NCBI GenBank assembly: GCA_031291685.1
Contig: JARLIP010000024.1
Span: forward strand, 1 to 41,714
Length of the DNA: 41,714 bases
Reading direction: 5' to 3'
Source of the DNA: Caulobacteraceae bacterium
GTDB lineage: Bacteria; Pseudomonadota; Alphaproteobacteria; Caulobacterales; Caulobacteraceae
Shown here one piece after another: positions 1 through 9,051 of the stretch (position 1 is the stretch's first letter; each line of letters starts with the position of its first letter). The translations under genes and the position numbers were made by a program. The notes beneath the pieces are model-generated. The model searched no databases. It worked only from the letters and a program-made list of their open reading frames with translations, and was not told the origin of the DNA.

Positions 1-1967
1 CTCATGGCCACGACGAAGGCGGCGCGCAGGGCCACCTCGGTCTTGCCGAAGCCCACGTCGCCGCAGATCAGCCGGTCCATGGGCTTGCCCGCGGCCAGAT
101 CCTGCAGAACGTCGCCGATGCTGGAAAGCTGGTCCTCGGTCTCCTCATAGGGGAAGCGGGCGCAGAATTCGTCGAATATGCCGGCCGGCGGATCGATTTC
201 CTCGGTGACATTAAGCTGGCGGGCGGCGGCGATGGCGATCAGACCCTCGGCCATCTCGCGCAGCCGCTCCTTGGCCTTGGCGCGGCGGGCCTGCCAGGCG
301 GCGCCGCCGAGGCGGTCCAACTGCACCCCCTCGGTTTCGCTGCCGTAGCGGGTCAGAAGGTCGATATTCTCGACGGGCAGATAGAGCTTGGAGTCCCCGG
401 CATAGTGCAGCTCGAGGCAATCGTGGGGGGCGTCCTGGACCGGCAGGGTCTTCAGGCCCGCATAGCGGCCGATGCCGTGGTCGATGTGGACCACCAGATC
501 CCCCGGCGACAGGGAGGAAGCCTCCGCCAGGAAGTTCTGGGCCCGCTTGCGGCGCTTGGGCCGGGCCAGGCGATCACCCAGAATGTCGGTCTCGGAGATC
601 ACCGCCAGATTGTCGGTCTCGAACCCGGTGTCGAGGGGCAGGACAACCCGCTGGGGCTTCTTCGGGTCCGCCGCCTTGGCCGCCTGCCAATAGGGGGCGA
701 CACTGATGTCCTTCAGGCCATGATCGGCCAGCATCGAGCCCAGGCGCTCCGACGAGCCTTCGGACCAGGAGGCGAACAGCACCCGCTTGCCCTGCCCGGC
801 CAGATTACGGGCATGGTCCGCCGTGGCCTCGAACAGGTTGACGCTGTCCTGGCTTCGCTCAGCGGCGAAGCTGCGCCCCTGCCGGGCGCCCATATCGATG
901 ACTTCCAGACCTTCGTGCTGGAACGGGGTGAAAATCCGCACGGCTCGTTCGTCCAGCCGTCGATCCCATTCCTCGGCGGTCAGATAGAGGGCGTCGGGCT
1001 CCAGGGCGTGATAGCCATTGCGGCCCTGGGCGCTTTCGCGCCGGGCGTCATAGGCGTCGGCGATCATGGACAGGCGCTCGTCCCGGGCCTCCTTGGCCAG
1101 GTGATCGATCCCGATCAGGGCGTCCGCCGGCAGATAGTCGAACAGGGTCTCAAGCTTGGGATAGAGCAGGGACAGGAAATGCTCGACCCCGGCGCGGCGC
1201 ACCCCCTCGGTGACCGCGGCGTAGAGCACATCGTTTCCCGGCGCGCCAAAGGCGCCGACATAGCCCTGGCGGAAGCGGGCGATGGTCTGCGGGTCCAGCA
1301 GGGCCTCCGACACCGGCAGGAGGGAGATGGACTTCAGCTGCTTGGTCGAACGCTGGGTCAGGGGATCGAAGGCGCGGATCGATTCCAGGGTGTCGCCGAA
1401 AAGGTCCAGGCGCACTGGCTCTTCGGCGGCGGGCGGAAACACATCGATCACGCCGCCGCGAATGGCGAATTCGCCGCGCTCCGAGACCGTGGAGGCCCGC
1501 TGATAGCCATTGACCGCGAAATAGCGTTCGAGATCGGCGATGTTCAGGTCCTGACCGCCGCGGGCCTCGTAGCTGGCCTTCTGGATCACGTCCCGTGGCG
1601 GAATCCGCTGCAACAGGGACGGCGCCTGGGTCACCAGCATCCGGGGCTTGCGGTCGGCCTCGCCCCTGGCCAGGCGCGCCAGGGCGGCCATGCGCAGGGC
1701 GGCGACCCCGGCCGAAGGGCCCAGCCGATCATAGGGCAGGCAATCCCAGGACGGCAGGCGAATGATCTCGATCTCAGGGGCGAAGAAGCCCATCGCATCG
1801 ACAAAGGCCGAGGCGCGGGCGCCATCCCGGGCGATGAAGGCTGTCAGCCCGCCCCGGGCGCGGGCCAGATCGGCCATGATCAGGGCGTCAAAGCCCTCCG
1901 GCGCGCTGGTCAGCTCCAGGCGGCCGCTGGCCTGGGCGATCTTCTTCAGGTCATGAGCAGACGCCAC
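1..1967 (-). CDS. mfd: Transcription-repair coupling factor Mfd, N-terminal 655 residues (runs off the window start)
   Basis: Mfd is an ATP-driven translocase that removes RNA polymerase stalled at DNA lesions and recruits UvrA. The visible part holds the UvrB-homology region, then a CarD-like RNA-polymerase-interaction segment (LVVHIDHGIGRY onward, near residues 495-560), then the start of the translocase with Walker A GDVGFGKT at residues 636-643. The family is about 1150 residues long, so roughly 57% is present and the remaining helicase motifs lie beyond position 1. The start is a GTG at 1967 (VASAHDLKKIAQ). No in-frame ATG lies nearby, and the GTG falls 5 bases after the sdhE stop, which suggests co-transcription with sdhE. 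The pair is divergent from recG, so two DNA-repair translocases share one intergenic region. Identity is very secure; the start is less so. Confidence 0.95.
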   Translation of the reverse strand, partial: MASAHDLKKIAQASGRLELTSAPEGFDALIMADLARARGGLTAFIARDGARASAFVDAMGFFAPEIEIIRLPSWDCLPYDRLGPSAGVAALRMAALARLARGEADRKPRMLVTQAPSLLQRIPPRDVIQKASYEARGGQDLNIADLERYFAVNGYQRASTVSERGEFAIRGGVIDVFPPAAEEPVRLDLFGDTLESIRAFDPLTQRSTKQLKSISLLPVSEALLDPQTIARFRQGYVGAFGAPGNDVLYAAVTEGVRRAGVEHFLSLLYPKLETLFDYLPADALIGIDHLAKEARDERLSMIADAYDARRESAQGRNGYHALEPDALYLTAEEWDRRLDERAVRIFTPFQHEGLEVIDMGARQGRSFAAERSQDSVNLFEATADHARNLAGQGKRVLFASWSEGSSERLGSMLADHGLKDISVAPYWQAAKAADPKKPQRVVLPLDTGFETDNLAVISETDILGDRLARPKRRKRAQNFLAEASSLSPGDLVVHIDHGIGRYAGLKTLPVQDAPHDCLELHYAGDSKLYLPVENIDLLTRYGSETEGVQLDRLGGAAWQARRAKAKERLREMAEGLIAIAAARQLNVTEEIDPPAGIFDEFCARFPYEETEDQLSSIGDVLQDLAAGKPMDRLICGDVGFGKTEVALRAAFVVAM

Positions 1968-1972
1968 CCCGA

Positions 1973-2266
1973 TTAGGCTCCCCTCGCCTCGCCGGACTTG
2001 CCGACGGTCAGGTGGAAGGCGCGCAGCTTTTCCAGCACCGGTCCTTCAAGCTCCGCGGGCGGGGCGTCCCGGCCGATGATCCAGCCATAGAGGTCATGGT
2101 CCGGCTGATCGATCAGCACCTCGAAGGCGTCGAGCTCCCCCGGCGACAGCTCGGCCAGATGGGCGTCGACAAAGGGGCCGAGGATCAGGTCGGCTTCGCG
2201 AAACCCGCGATGCCAGGCTCGGAAGCTGATTTTCTTGAGGCGGGGGTCGTTCGTGGGATGGTTCAT
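1973..2266 (-). CDS. sdhE: FAD assembly factor SdhE (succinate dehydrogenase flavinylation)
   Basis: This is a 97-residue protein of the SdhE/YgfY/CPxx family (formerly DUF339), which promotes covalent FAD attachment to the flavoprotein subunit of succinate dehydrogenase. The family's conserved RGxxE motif is present as RGFRE at residues 20-24, after a short basic N-terminus, followed by the usual small helical bundle with many acidic residues (DQPDHDLYGW). I chose the ATG at 2266 (MNHPTND); an in-frame ATG at 2278 would add four residues (MRGP), and neither has a strong Shine-Dalgarno sequence. It lies 5 bases upstream of mfd on the same strand and is divergent from recG with a 57-bp gap. 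Confidence 0.93.
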   Translation of the reverse strand: MNHPTNDPRLKKISFRAWHRGFREADLILGPFVDAHLAELSPGELDAFEVLIDQPDHDLYGWIIGRDAPPAELEGPVLEKLRAFHLTVGKSGEARGA

Positions 2267-2323
2267 GGGACCGCGCATATAGAACGCCCGCGCGCGGGCC
2301 GCCACCCGCGCTATGCTTGTTTC

Positions 2324-4402
2324 ATGCGCCCGGAGATTCTGTACCCCCTGTTCGCGCCCGCCACGTCCCTCAAGGGCGTGGGGCCCAAGGTCGCGCCGCT
2401 GGTCGAAAAACTGGCGGGGCCGCTGGTGCGCGACCTGATGTTCCTGGCGCCCCAGAGCCTGATCCACAGGCCCGTGGTCACCGCCGAGACCGCCCGAGAG
2501 GGCGAGGTCCAGACCCTGCATGTGGTGATCGACGCCCACCTGCCCCCCGGACGGGGCAGCCAGCCCTATCGCATCCGCGCCTTTGACGGGACGGGGTTTT
2601 TGACCCTGGCCTGGTTCAAGGTGCATGGGGACCATCTGGCCCGGGCCAATCCGGTGGGCGCGCAACGGGCGGTCAGCGGCAAGATCGAGCGCTTTGGCGG
2701 CGAACTTCAGATGGCCCATCCGGACTATCTGGTTCCCATGGAGCGGGCCGAGGAGATCCCGACCCGGGAGGCCGTCTATCCCGCCACGGCGGGCCTGCCG
2801 CCCCGAACGGTGCGACGGCTGGCGCACGAGGCCCTGGCCCGGGCCGCGAACCTACCCGAATGGCAGGACCCCGCCTGGATGGCGCGGGAGGGCTTTCCAA
2901 GCTGGCATGAGGCTCTGACCGCCCTGCACAATCCATCAACGGACGCGGACCTTTCCCCGGAGGCGCCGTTTCGCCGGCGCCTGGCCTATGACGAGTTGTT
3001 CGCCCACCAACTGGCCATGGCCCGGCGTAAATCGGTCCGCCGCAGCCACCCGGCCCCGGCCATAGCTCCGTCGCCCCTGGCGGGACGCGTTGAGGGCGAC
3101 CTTCCCTTCGCCCTGACCGGCGCGCAGCAGCGCTCCCTGATCGAGGTCCGCGCGGATCTGGCCTCCGGGGAGCGGATGTCCCGACTGCTGCAAGGGGATG
3201 TGGGCGCGGGCAAGACCGTGGTGGCCATGCTGGCCATGGCCGATGTCGCGGCGGCCGGGTTCCAGTCCGCCCTGATGGCCCCGACCGAGATCCTGGCTCG
3301 CCAGCATTTCGAAACCTTGGCCGCGCCCCTCAAGGCCCATGGGGTGGAGGTCATTCTATTGACCGGGCGGGACAAGGGCGCGGTGAGGGCCGAGAAGCTG
3401 GCGGCCCTGGCGGACGGCCGCGCGGCGGTGGCCGTGGGCACCCACGCCCTCTTTCAGGATGAGGTTCAGTTTCGCGCCCTGGCCCTGGCGGTGATCGACG
3501 AGCAGCACCGGTTCGGGGTCAATGAGCGCCAGAGATTGCAGGAAAAGGGCCGCGCCACCCACCTCCTGGCCATGTCGGCGACCCCCATTCCCCGGACCCT
3601 GGAGCTGACGGTCTATGGGGACCTGGACGTCTCGCGTCTGGATGAAAAGCCACCGGGCCGCACGCCCGTGGCCACCCGCGCCGTGCCCATGTCGCGCCTG
3701 GGCGAGATCGTCATGCGGCTGAAGCAGGCCGCCGCCGCGGGCGCCCAGGCCTTCTGGATCTGCCCCCTGGTGGCCGAATCCGAGCTGAGCGACCTGGCCG
3801 CCGCCGAGGCCCGGGCGGCGGATCTTCGCCAGGTCTTGGGCGCCGGCGTCGTGGGGCTGATCCACGGGCGGCTGGCCCCGGCGGAAAAGGACGCGGTGAT
3901 GGCCGAGTTCGCCGAGGGGCGGCTGTCAGTCCTGGTGGCCACCACCGTGGTCGAGGTGGGGGTCAATGTGCCCAACGCCACCATCATGGTCATCGAACAG
4001 GCCGAGCGCTTCGGCCTGGCCCAACTGCACCAGCTGCGCGGCCGGGTGGGCCGCAGCACTCGGGAAAGCAGCTGCGTGCTGCTCTATGATCCGCCCCTGT
4101 CGAAGACCGCCGAGGCGCGGCTGGATATCCTGCGGCGCACGGACGACGGCTTCCTGATCGCCGAGAAGGATCTGGAGCTGCGTGGGGGCGGTGATCCCCT
4201 GGGCCTGAAACAGAGCGGCTTTCCCGCCTATCGCCTGGCTGACCCCGTGGCCCATCGGGACCTGATCGCCGTGGCGGCGGACGACGCGCGCCTGGTGCTG
4301 GCTCGGGACCCGGACCTGACCAGCCCCCGGGGGAAGGCGATCAAGGTTCTGGAGGCCCTGTTCGACTGGCGCGCCGACAGCGGGATCGCCGAGGTGGGTT
4401 GA
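2324..4402 (+). CDS. recG: ATP-dependent DNA helicase RecG
   Basis: RecG is a branch-migrating helicase that reverses stalled replication forks and processes recombination intermediates. The protein has 692 residues, the usual RecG length. An N-terminal wedge/OB-fold region (residues about 20-230) precedes the helicase core. Walker A is GDVGAGKT at residues 291-298, the DEQH box is DEQHRF at 392-397, and motif III is the MSATPIPRT segment. The C-terminal helicase domain carries the motif VI segment QLRGRVGRS and the RecG-typical GGGDPLG near the end. The ATG at 2324 fits the family N-terminus (a short tail, then the SLKGVGPK motif); upstream in-frame starts would overlap sdhE. It is convergent with the DUF3089 gene, 24 bp apart. 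Confidence 0.96.
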   Translation: MRPEILYPLFAPATSLKGVGPKVAPLVEKLAGPLVRDLMFLAPQSLIHRPVVTAETAREGEVQTLHVVIDAHLPPGRGSQPYRIRAFDGTGFLTLAWFKVHGDHLARANPVGAQRAVSGKIERFGGELQMAHPDYLVPMERAEEIPTREAVYPATAGLPPRTVRRLAHEALARAANLPEWQDPAWMAREGFPSWHEALTALHNPSTDADLSPEAPFRRRLAYDELFAHQLAMARRKSVRRSHPAPAIAPSPLAGRVEGDLPFALTGAQQRSLIEVRADLASGERMSRLLQGDVGAGKTVVAMLAMADVAAAGFQSALMAPTEILARQHFETLAAPLKAHGVEVILLTGRDKGAVRAEKLAALADGRAAVAVGTHALFQDEVQFRALALAVIDEQHRFGVNERQRLQEKGRATHLLAMSATPIPRTLELTVYGDLDVSRLDEKPPGRTPVATRAVPMSRLGEIVMRLKQAAAAGAQAFWICPLVAESELSDLAAAEARAADLRQVLGAGVVGLIHGRLAPAEKDAVMAEFAEGRLSVLVATTVVEVGVNVPNATIMVIEQAERFGLAQLHQLRGRVGRSTRESSCVLLYDPPLSKTAEARLDILRRTDDGFLIAEKDLELRGGGDPLGLKQSGFPAYRLADPVAHRDLIAVAADDARLVLARDPDLTSPRGKAIKVLEALFDWRADSGIAEVG

Positions 4403-4426
4403 GCGGGAACGCCCCACACGGAGGCT

Positions 4427-5569
4427 TCACTGGCCTCCAGCGCCAGTGCCGGCCTTCGCGACCAGGGCGGCCACGCGGCCTTGGGCGTCGGCCTCGGTGT
4501 CGGCGTAGAACAGGTTGAAGCCGGGCTCCTTGAGCCGCTCTATCCATCCGCCGGTCATCTTCAGGGACGGCGAGTTGGGGGTTGAGACCCGCAGCACACC
4601 GTTGATGCACTGGGTGGAAACCTGGCGCGAGAGGAAGGCCGGCCGCGTGCCCCACTCCAGGTCCGTGGCGTTGGCCGCGCCCAGATTGGCCCTGGCGGGG
4701 ATCTTCTCATCGGACTCGCCGCCCACCAGGGGATTGACGCACAGGATCGGGCGGCCGTGCAGGTCCACGAAATGGTTGTCCGGTCCCCAGACCAGGGAGC
4801 GGCGCAAGGTGCTCTGAATATCCTTGAAGTCGTTTTCGTAGCTCTGGGTCCAGCCGAAGGCGCAGGCGAACTGACCGCGGCGCTCGCAGATCGGCAGCGC
4901 TCCGCCGGCGGCGTAGTCCTGGCGCGGGGCAACCGAGTCGATGAAATAGGCGACGGCCAGACGGTTCTTCAGATCTGGATGAGCGTCCAGCTCTTCGCGC
5001 ACGAGGCGCTGGGCCATCACCCCGCCCTGCTCCACACCGGCGATCACCAGCGGGCGGGCGCCATTGTAGCTCCCCAGGAAGAAATCAAAGGCCCGTCTCA
5101 CGTCGCCATAGGCGAATTCCCGCGCGTCCCTGGCATCCTCATGCAGGGTCAGCTGGGTGAACAGGCTGGCCTGGCGATAACGTGGGGCGAAGACACGGCC
5201 GACGCGGGCGAAGGGTCCGGCATAGTTGGGCGCCACGACCCGGTAGAAATAGCGCAACGCCGCCGGATCATTGATCGGCTGGTTCCAGTCCCGCCCACCC
5301 TCGAAGGCGGTGGGATAGATGAAGAAAACGTCGGCGGGGGGATCGGAGGGCGTCCCATGGGCTGGGTCTGGCGGCAGCAGGTACCAGCCGTCCCTTCTGG
5401 CATAGTCCGGCGCCGGCGGCGGGCGATAGGTCTGGAACGGCTGCTTGGGGTCCAGCATGGCCTGCAGGATGTCGTGTCGCCAGCGCATGGCGGCCAGGAG
5501 CATCAGGGCGATCACGACGATCACCGTGATCTGCAGCCCCTCCTTGAAGGTCAGTCTGGGTTTGCCCAT
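4427..5569 (-). CDS. Membrane-anchored DUF3089 alpha/beta-hydrolase-like protein with altered nucleophile elbow
   Basis: This is a 380-residue protein with one N-terminal membrane segment (residues about 11-28) and a periplasm-facing domain recognisable as DUF3089. Supporting segments are DVFFIYPT near residue 80 and DDV-like strands leading to the nucleophile elbow. Family members normally show GHSQG at the elbow, as in lipases. Here the segment reads IAGVEQGG at residues 176-183, so Glu180 occupies the position of the nucleophilic Ser and Val179 that of the His. The reading frame is intact, so this is not a sequencing frameshift. The protein may be a non-catalytic member or use different chemistry; the substrate is unknown. 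It lies 26 bp downstream of hldD on the same strand and may belong to the kdsA-hldE-hldD envelope operon. A GGGAGG lies two bases before the ATG, closer than usual. Confidence 0.8.
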   Translation of the reverse strand: MGKPRLTFKEGLQITVIVVIALMLLAAMRWRHDILQAMLDPKQPFQTYRPPPAPDYARRDGWYLLPPDPAHGTPSDPPADVFFIYPTAFEGGRDWNQPINDPAALRYFYRVVAPNYAGPFARVGRVFAPRYRQASLFTQLTLHEDARDAREFAYGDVRRAFDFFLGSYNGARPLVIAGVEQGGVMAQRLVREELDAHPDLKNRLAVAYFIDSVAPRQDYAAGGALPICERRGQFACAFGWTQSYENDFKDIQSTLRRSLVWGPDNHFVDLHGRPILCVNPLVGGESDEKIPARANLGAANATDLEWGTRPAFLSRQVSTQCINGVLRVSTPNSPSLKMTGGWIERLKEPGFNLFYADTEADAQGRVAALVAKAGTGAGGQ

Positions 5570-5595
5570 GGCCTCCCGAAACCCTTCAAACGCGG

Positions 5596-6597
5596 CTACC
5601 GGTAAGGATCCGGTTGGGACAGATAGTTTTGCACATAGTTGCTAATGCCCGCTTCCAGGGACGTCAGGGGCGCAGCATAGCCGGCCTGGCGCAGGCGACC
5701 CATGTCGGCCTCGGTGAAATACTGATATTTTTCTCGCAGGCCCTCGGGCATGTCGCGATATTCGATCCGCGGCTCATGGCCAGCCGCGCGAAACACCGCC
5801 TCGGCCATATCCTTGAACGAGCGGGCTTGGCCGGAGCCGAGATTGAACACGCCGCTGACCCGTTCAGTCTGCAACAGCCAGAGCACCACGTCGGCCACGT
5901 CCCGCACATAGACGAAGTCCCGAAGCTGGCCGCCGTCGGCGTAGCCCTCCCGGTGGGACTTGAACAGGTGAACGGTCTCCCCCCGGCTGGCCTGGGGCCA
6001 GATCTGGGCGGCCACGGACTTCATCCCACCCTTGTGGCCTTCATTGGGTCCATAGACGTTGAAGAACTTCAGCCCCACCCACTGGGAGGGCGCATGGCCC
6101 CTGGAGGCTTCCCGGGCGGCGAACAGGTCGAACAGGGCCTTGGACCAGCCATAGGCGTTCAGGGGGCGCAGGGCTTGCAAGGCGGCGATATCGTCCAGTC
6201 CGCCGAACCCCTGGCCGCCATCCCCATAGGTCGCCGCCGACGAGGCGTAGATCAGCCGCCGACCATGGTCAGCGCACCAGCGATAGAGGTCCCGGGACAG
6301 GCTGAAATTGTTGTGGATGATCTTGTCGGCGTCCACTTCAGTGGTGGATGAGATGGCGCCCATATGGACCACCGCCCGCACGTGATCGGCGTTGGCGTCC
6401 AGCCAGTCGAACATGACTTCAGGCGCGATGAAGTCGGCGATCGGATGCTTGGAGAGATTGCGCCACTTGCCGCTGTCAGCGGTGCGCAGGCGATCGCTGA
6501 CCACCACATCCAGGCTGGGGTCTTCGGCCAGCCGTGCGGCGATATTGGAGCCAATAAAGCCGGCGCCCCCGGTGACCAGGATCGTCGATGCGCTCAT
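5596..6597 (-). CDS. hldD: ADP-L-glycero-D-manno-heptose 6-epimerase HldD
   Basis: HldD converts ADP-D-glycero-beta-D-manno-heptose to the L-glycero form, the last step in making the heptose donor for the lipopolysaccharide inner core. The 333-residue protein is an extended short-chain dehydrogenase: the NAD(P)-binding GGAGFIGS lies at residues 10-17, SSAATYG supplies the Ser, and YGWSK gives the YxxxK catalytic pair. The HldD-specific segments KFFNVYGPNEGHKGGM and LRDFVYVRD are both present. The start ATG at 6597 overlaps the hldE stop by four bases (ATGA), showing translational coupling in the order kdsA-hldE-hldD. The cytoplasmic location and role are secure from family knowledge. Confidence 0.96.
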   Translation of the reverse strand: MSASTILVTGGAGFIGSNIAARLAEDPSLDVVVSDRLRTADSGKWRNLSKHPIADFIAPEVMFDWLDANADHVRAVVHMGAISSTTEVDADKIIHNNFSLSRDLYRWCADHGRRLIYASSAATYGDGGQGFGGLDDIAALQALRPLNAYGWSKALFDLFAAREASRGHAPSQWVGLKFFNVYGPNEGHKGGMKSVAAQIWPQASRGETVHLFKSHREGYADGGQLRDFVYVRDVADVVLWLLQTERVSGVFNLGSGQARSFKDMAEAVFRAAGHEPRIEYRDMPEGLREKYQYFTEADMGRLRQAGYAAPLTSLEAGISNYVQNYLSQPDPYR

Positions 6598-8060
6598 GCG
6601 CCCCCCGAGAGTTTCTTGATCGCCGCCGAGGTGGAATAGCCATCAACAATCTGGGCCAGGCGGACTTGGCCGCCATAGCTCTGCACCAGCTCATGGCCGA
6701 CCACGCCCTCGACGGTATAGTCCGCGCCCTTGATCAACACGTCGGGCCGAACCCGTTCGATCAGGCCGATGGGGGTGTCTTCGTCGAAGGACGCCACCAG
6801 ATCCACCGAACCCAGACCCGCCAGCACCAGGGCCCGGGATTCGACGTCATTCACCGGCCGGGTCGGGCCCTTGAGCGCACGCACCGAGCGGTCACTGTTG
6901 ACCCCCACCACCAGCCGGTCGCACCAGGATCGCGCCTGGGCCAGATAGGCCACATGGCCCCGATGCAGGATGTCGAAGCAGCCGTTGGTGAAACCGACCT
7001 TCAGGCCCTGGGCGCGCCAATGGGCGACTTCGCGGGAAAGGCGCTCAGGCGTGACGATCTTGGCCTCCACCGGCGCGCGGTGAGCGGAGAGCTCGGCCTC
7101 GATCAACTCGGTCGGGGTGACGATGGCGGTGCCGGGCTTTTGCACCGCCACGCCAGCCGCCAGCAGGGCCAGACCGATGGCGTCCGCGATATCGGCCTTG
7201 GCGGCGAGGCCCAGGCCCAGGGCCGACAGGGCCGTGTCTCCCGCGCCCGAGGCGTCGAACACCTCGCGAGGCACACCACGGAAGTGGCGAACGGGCTCGC
7301 CGCGCACGGCCAGCGACATGCCCAGGGCCGAGCGGGTCACCAGCACCGCCTTGCACTGGCTGAGGGCCAGCGCCCTGGCCAGGGCGGCGTCCACCTCGGC
7401 GTCCGTGCCGGTGGGCATATCGACGGCGTGGGCCAGTTCGGCGGCGTTGGGCTTGACGATATCAGCCTCGCCATAGCGGGCGAAGCCGCGGGCCTTGGAA
7501 TCCACGATCAGGGGCGCGCCGCTGGCCTTGGCGGCGGCGAGACAGGCGGCGATCACCCCGGCGGTCACCGCGCCCTTGCCATAGTCGGACAGCAGGATCG
7601 CACCGGCGCCCTTGGCCTGTTCGGCGATGGCGGTGATCATCCCGGCTTCCGCCTCGGCCGAGATGGGCACCACGTCCTCATGATCGACCCGCAGGAGCTG
7701 CTGTCCGGCGGCGATGAAGCGGGTCTTCAGCGCGGTGACCCGGCTGGCCTGAACCACAAGGTGGCCCTCCAGACGGTCCTCGGCGGCGACAAGGGCGCGA
7801 GCCTCGTCGGCCAGGGGATCGGCGCCCACCACGCTGATCAGGACGGCGCGCCCCCCGAGGGCGGAGATGTTCCGGGCCACATTGCCCACCGCGCCCAGCA
7901 TCACCAGCTCGTCCCGTCGGGCCATGACCGGAATCGGCGCCTCGGCGGAGATGCGCGTGACGTCTCCCCGCACAAAACGGTCCACCATCAGATCGCCGAC
8001 ACAGACGATACGCGCGCCAGCGATGTCGCCGAGCAGGTTTTGAAGGGCGGTCAGGTCCAT
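6594..8060 (-). CDS. hldE: Bifunctional heptose-7-phosphate kinase / heptose-1-phosphate adenylyltransferase HldE
   Basis: HldE phosphorylates D-glycero-D-manno-heptose 7-phosphate at O-1 and later adds AMP, feeding HldD. The 488-residue protein is a two-domain fusion of the usual size. The N-terminal PfkB/ribokinase domain (residues about 1-330) has GAVGNVARN and the ATP-site DASGAGDT. The C-terminal nucleotidyltransferase domain has GFTNGCFDILHRGHV, the expected HxGH signature. I chose the ATG at 8060 (MDLTALQNLL) because it matches the family N-terminus. An in-frame TTG at 8096 would overlap the kdsA stop by four bases and add 12 Thr/Pro/Ser-rich residues, and cannot be excluded. It is coupled to hldD downstream by an ATGA overlap. 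Confidence 0.96.
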   Translation of the reverse strand: MDLTALQNLLGDIAGARIVCVGDLMVDRFVRGDVTRISAEAPIPVMARRDELVMLGAVGNVARNISALGGRAVLISVVGADPLADEARALVAAEDRLEGHLVVQASRVTALKTRFIAAGQQLLRVDHEDVVPISAEAEAGMITAIAEQAKGAGAILLSDYGKGAVTAGVIAACLAAAKASGAPLIVDSKARGFARYGEADIVKPNAAELAHAVDMPTGTDAEVDAALARALALSQCKAVLVTRSALGMSLAVRGEPVRHFRGVPREVFDASGAGDTALSALGLGLAAKADIADAIGLALLAAGVAVQKPGTAIVTPTELIEAELSAHRAPVEAKIVTPERLSREVAHWRAQGLKVGFTNGCFDILHRGHVAYLAQARSWCDRLVVGVNSDRSVRALKGPTRPVNDVESRALVLAGLGSVDLVASFDEDTPIGLIERVRPDVLIKGADYTVEGVVGHELVQSYGGQVRLAQIVDGYSTSAAIKKLSGGA

Positions 8061-8092
8061 TGGCGAGGGTGTCGTTCCAGACGTCGCGGGCG

Positions 8093-8965
8093 TCAAGCCG
8101 GACGGCGCCGCTTGGTCAGGGCGTCATAGTCCAAAAGCTCGGCCACGAGGGCCTCGAACTGGCTCAGGGGCACCATGTTGGGGCCGTCCGAGGGGGCGTT
8201 GTCCGGATCAGGATGGGTTTCGAGGAACACCGCCGCCACTCCGACGGAGACCGCCGCCCGGGCCAGGACCGGGACGAATTCCCGCTGGCCGCCGGAGCTT
8301 GCGCCCTTTCCACCGGGCTGCTGCACCGAATGGGTGGCGTCGAACACCACCGGACAACCGATCTCGGCCATGATCGGCAGGGCCCGCATGTCGGAGACCA
8401 GGGTGTTGTAGCCGAAGGAGACGCCGCGCTCGGTGGCCATGGCGTTGGGATTGCCCCCGGCCAGGATCTTTTCGATGACGTTCTTCATGTCCCAGGGCGC
8501 CAGGAACTGGCCCTTCTTGACATTGACGACCTTGCCGGTGGCCGCCGCGGCCAGCAGCAGGTCGGTCTGGCGGCACAGAAAGGCGGGGATCTGCAGCACA
8601 TCGACCGCCTGGGCGGCCTGGGCGCACTGCTGGATTTCGTGCACGTCCGTCAGCACCGGAAGGCCTGTGACCTCGCGGATCTCGGCGAAGATCGGCAAGG
8701 CGTCCTCAAGACCGAGGCCCCGGGCGGTGTTCACCGAGGTGCGGTTGGCCTTGTCGAAGGAGGTTTTGTAGATCAGCCCGATATCCAGGCGCTCGGCGAT
8801 CTCCTTCAGGGCGTGCGCCGTTTCCAGGGCGTGCTGGCGGCTTTCCAGTTGGCAGGGCCCGGCGATGATCGAAAGCCGCTCGGAATTGCCGATCCGGACC
8901 GTTCGGCCGTTAGGGGTTTGGATGGCCACGACCGCATTGGCCGCCACGGCTTTAGATTGGGTCAA
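8093..8965 (-). CDS. kdsA: 3-deoxy-8-phosphooctulonate synthase KdsA, metal-dependent type
   Basis: KdsA condenses phosphoenolpyruvate with D-arabinose 5-phosphate to give Kdo 8-phosphate, the precursor of the Kdo that links lipid A to the core oligosaccharide. The 290-residue protein shows IAGPCQLES at residues 34-42, [28 protein letters not shown] and FDATHSVQ, all KdsA signatures. Cys38 sits where metal-dependent enzymes have the metal ligand; the E. coli-type enzyme has Asn there. This is therefore probably a metallo-KdsA, an inference from known family subtypes. It heads the minus-strand block kdsA-hldE-hldD, which joins Kdo and heptose supply. It is divergent from the FAD oxidase gene at 9052. 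Confidence 0.96.
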   Translation of the reverse strand: MTQSKAVAANAVVAIQTPNGRTVRIGNSERLSIIAGPCQLESRQHALETAHALKEIAERLDIGLIYKTSFDKANRTSVNTARGLGLEDALPIFAEIREVTGLPVLTDVHEIQQCAQAAQAVDVLQIPAFLCRQTDLLLAAAATGKVVNVKKGQFLAPWDMKNVIEKILAGGNPNAMATERGVSFGYNTLVSDMRALPIMAEIGCPVVFDATHSVQQPGGKGASSGGQREFVPVLARAAVSVGVAAVFLETHPDPDNAPSDGPNMVPLSQFEALVAELLDYDALTKRRRPA

Positions 8966-9051
8966 TCGGGTGTTCCGCTAATCCGAGGGTCGAACTGGGC
9001 CGTAGAAGTGGCGTGCCGGTCGAAAAGGCACAAGAGCCAACAGGACCAGAC

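Noticed and set aside
405-1976. Long plus-strand open frame of 523 codons
   Set aside because: It is antisense to mfd, whose minus-strand frame has clear domain motifs; long antisense frames are common in GC-rich DNA.
2249-2264. Two GTTC units between sdhE and recG, suggestive of an alphaproteobacterial LexA box
   Set aside because: The spacing is eight bases instead of seven and the site lies inside the sdhE coding region.
4420-4438. GGAGGC/GCCTCC hairpin between recG and the DUF3089 gene as a terminator
   Set aside because: It overlaps the DUF3089 stop codon and has no U-tract on either strand.
6588-8129. Plus-strand open frame of 513 codons
   Set aside because: It is antisense to hldE and reads as Gly/His/Gln-rich low-complexity protein with no family features.
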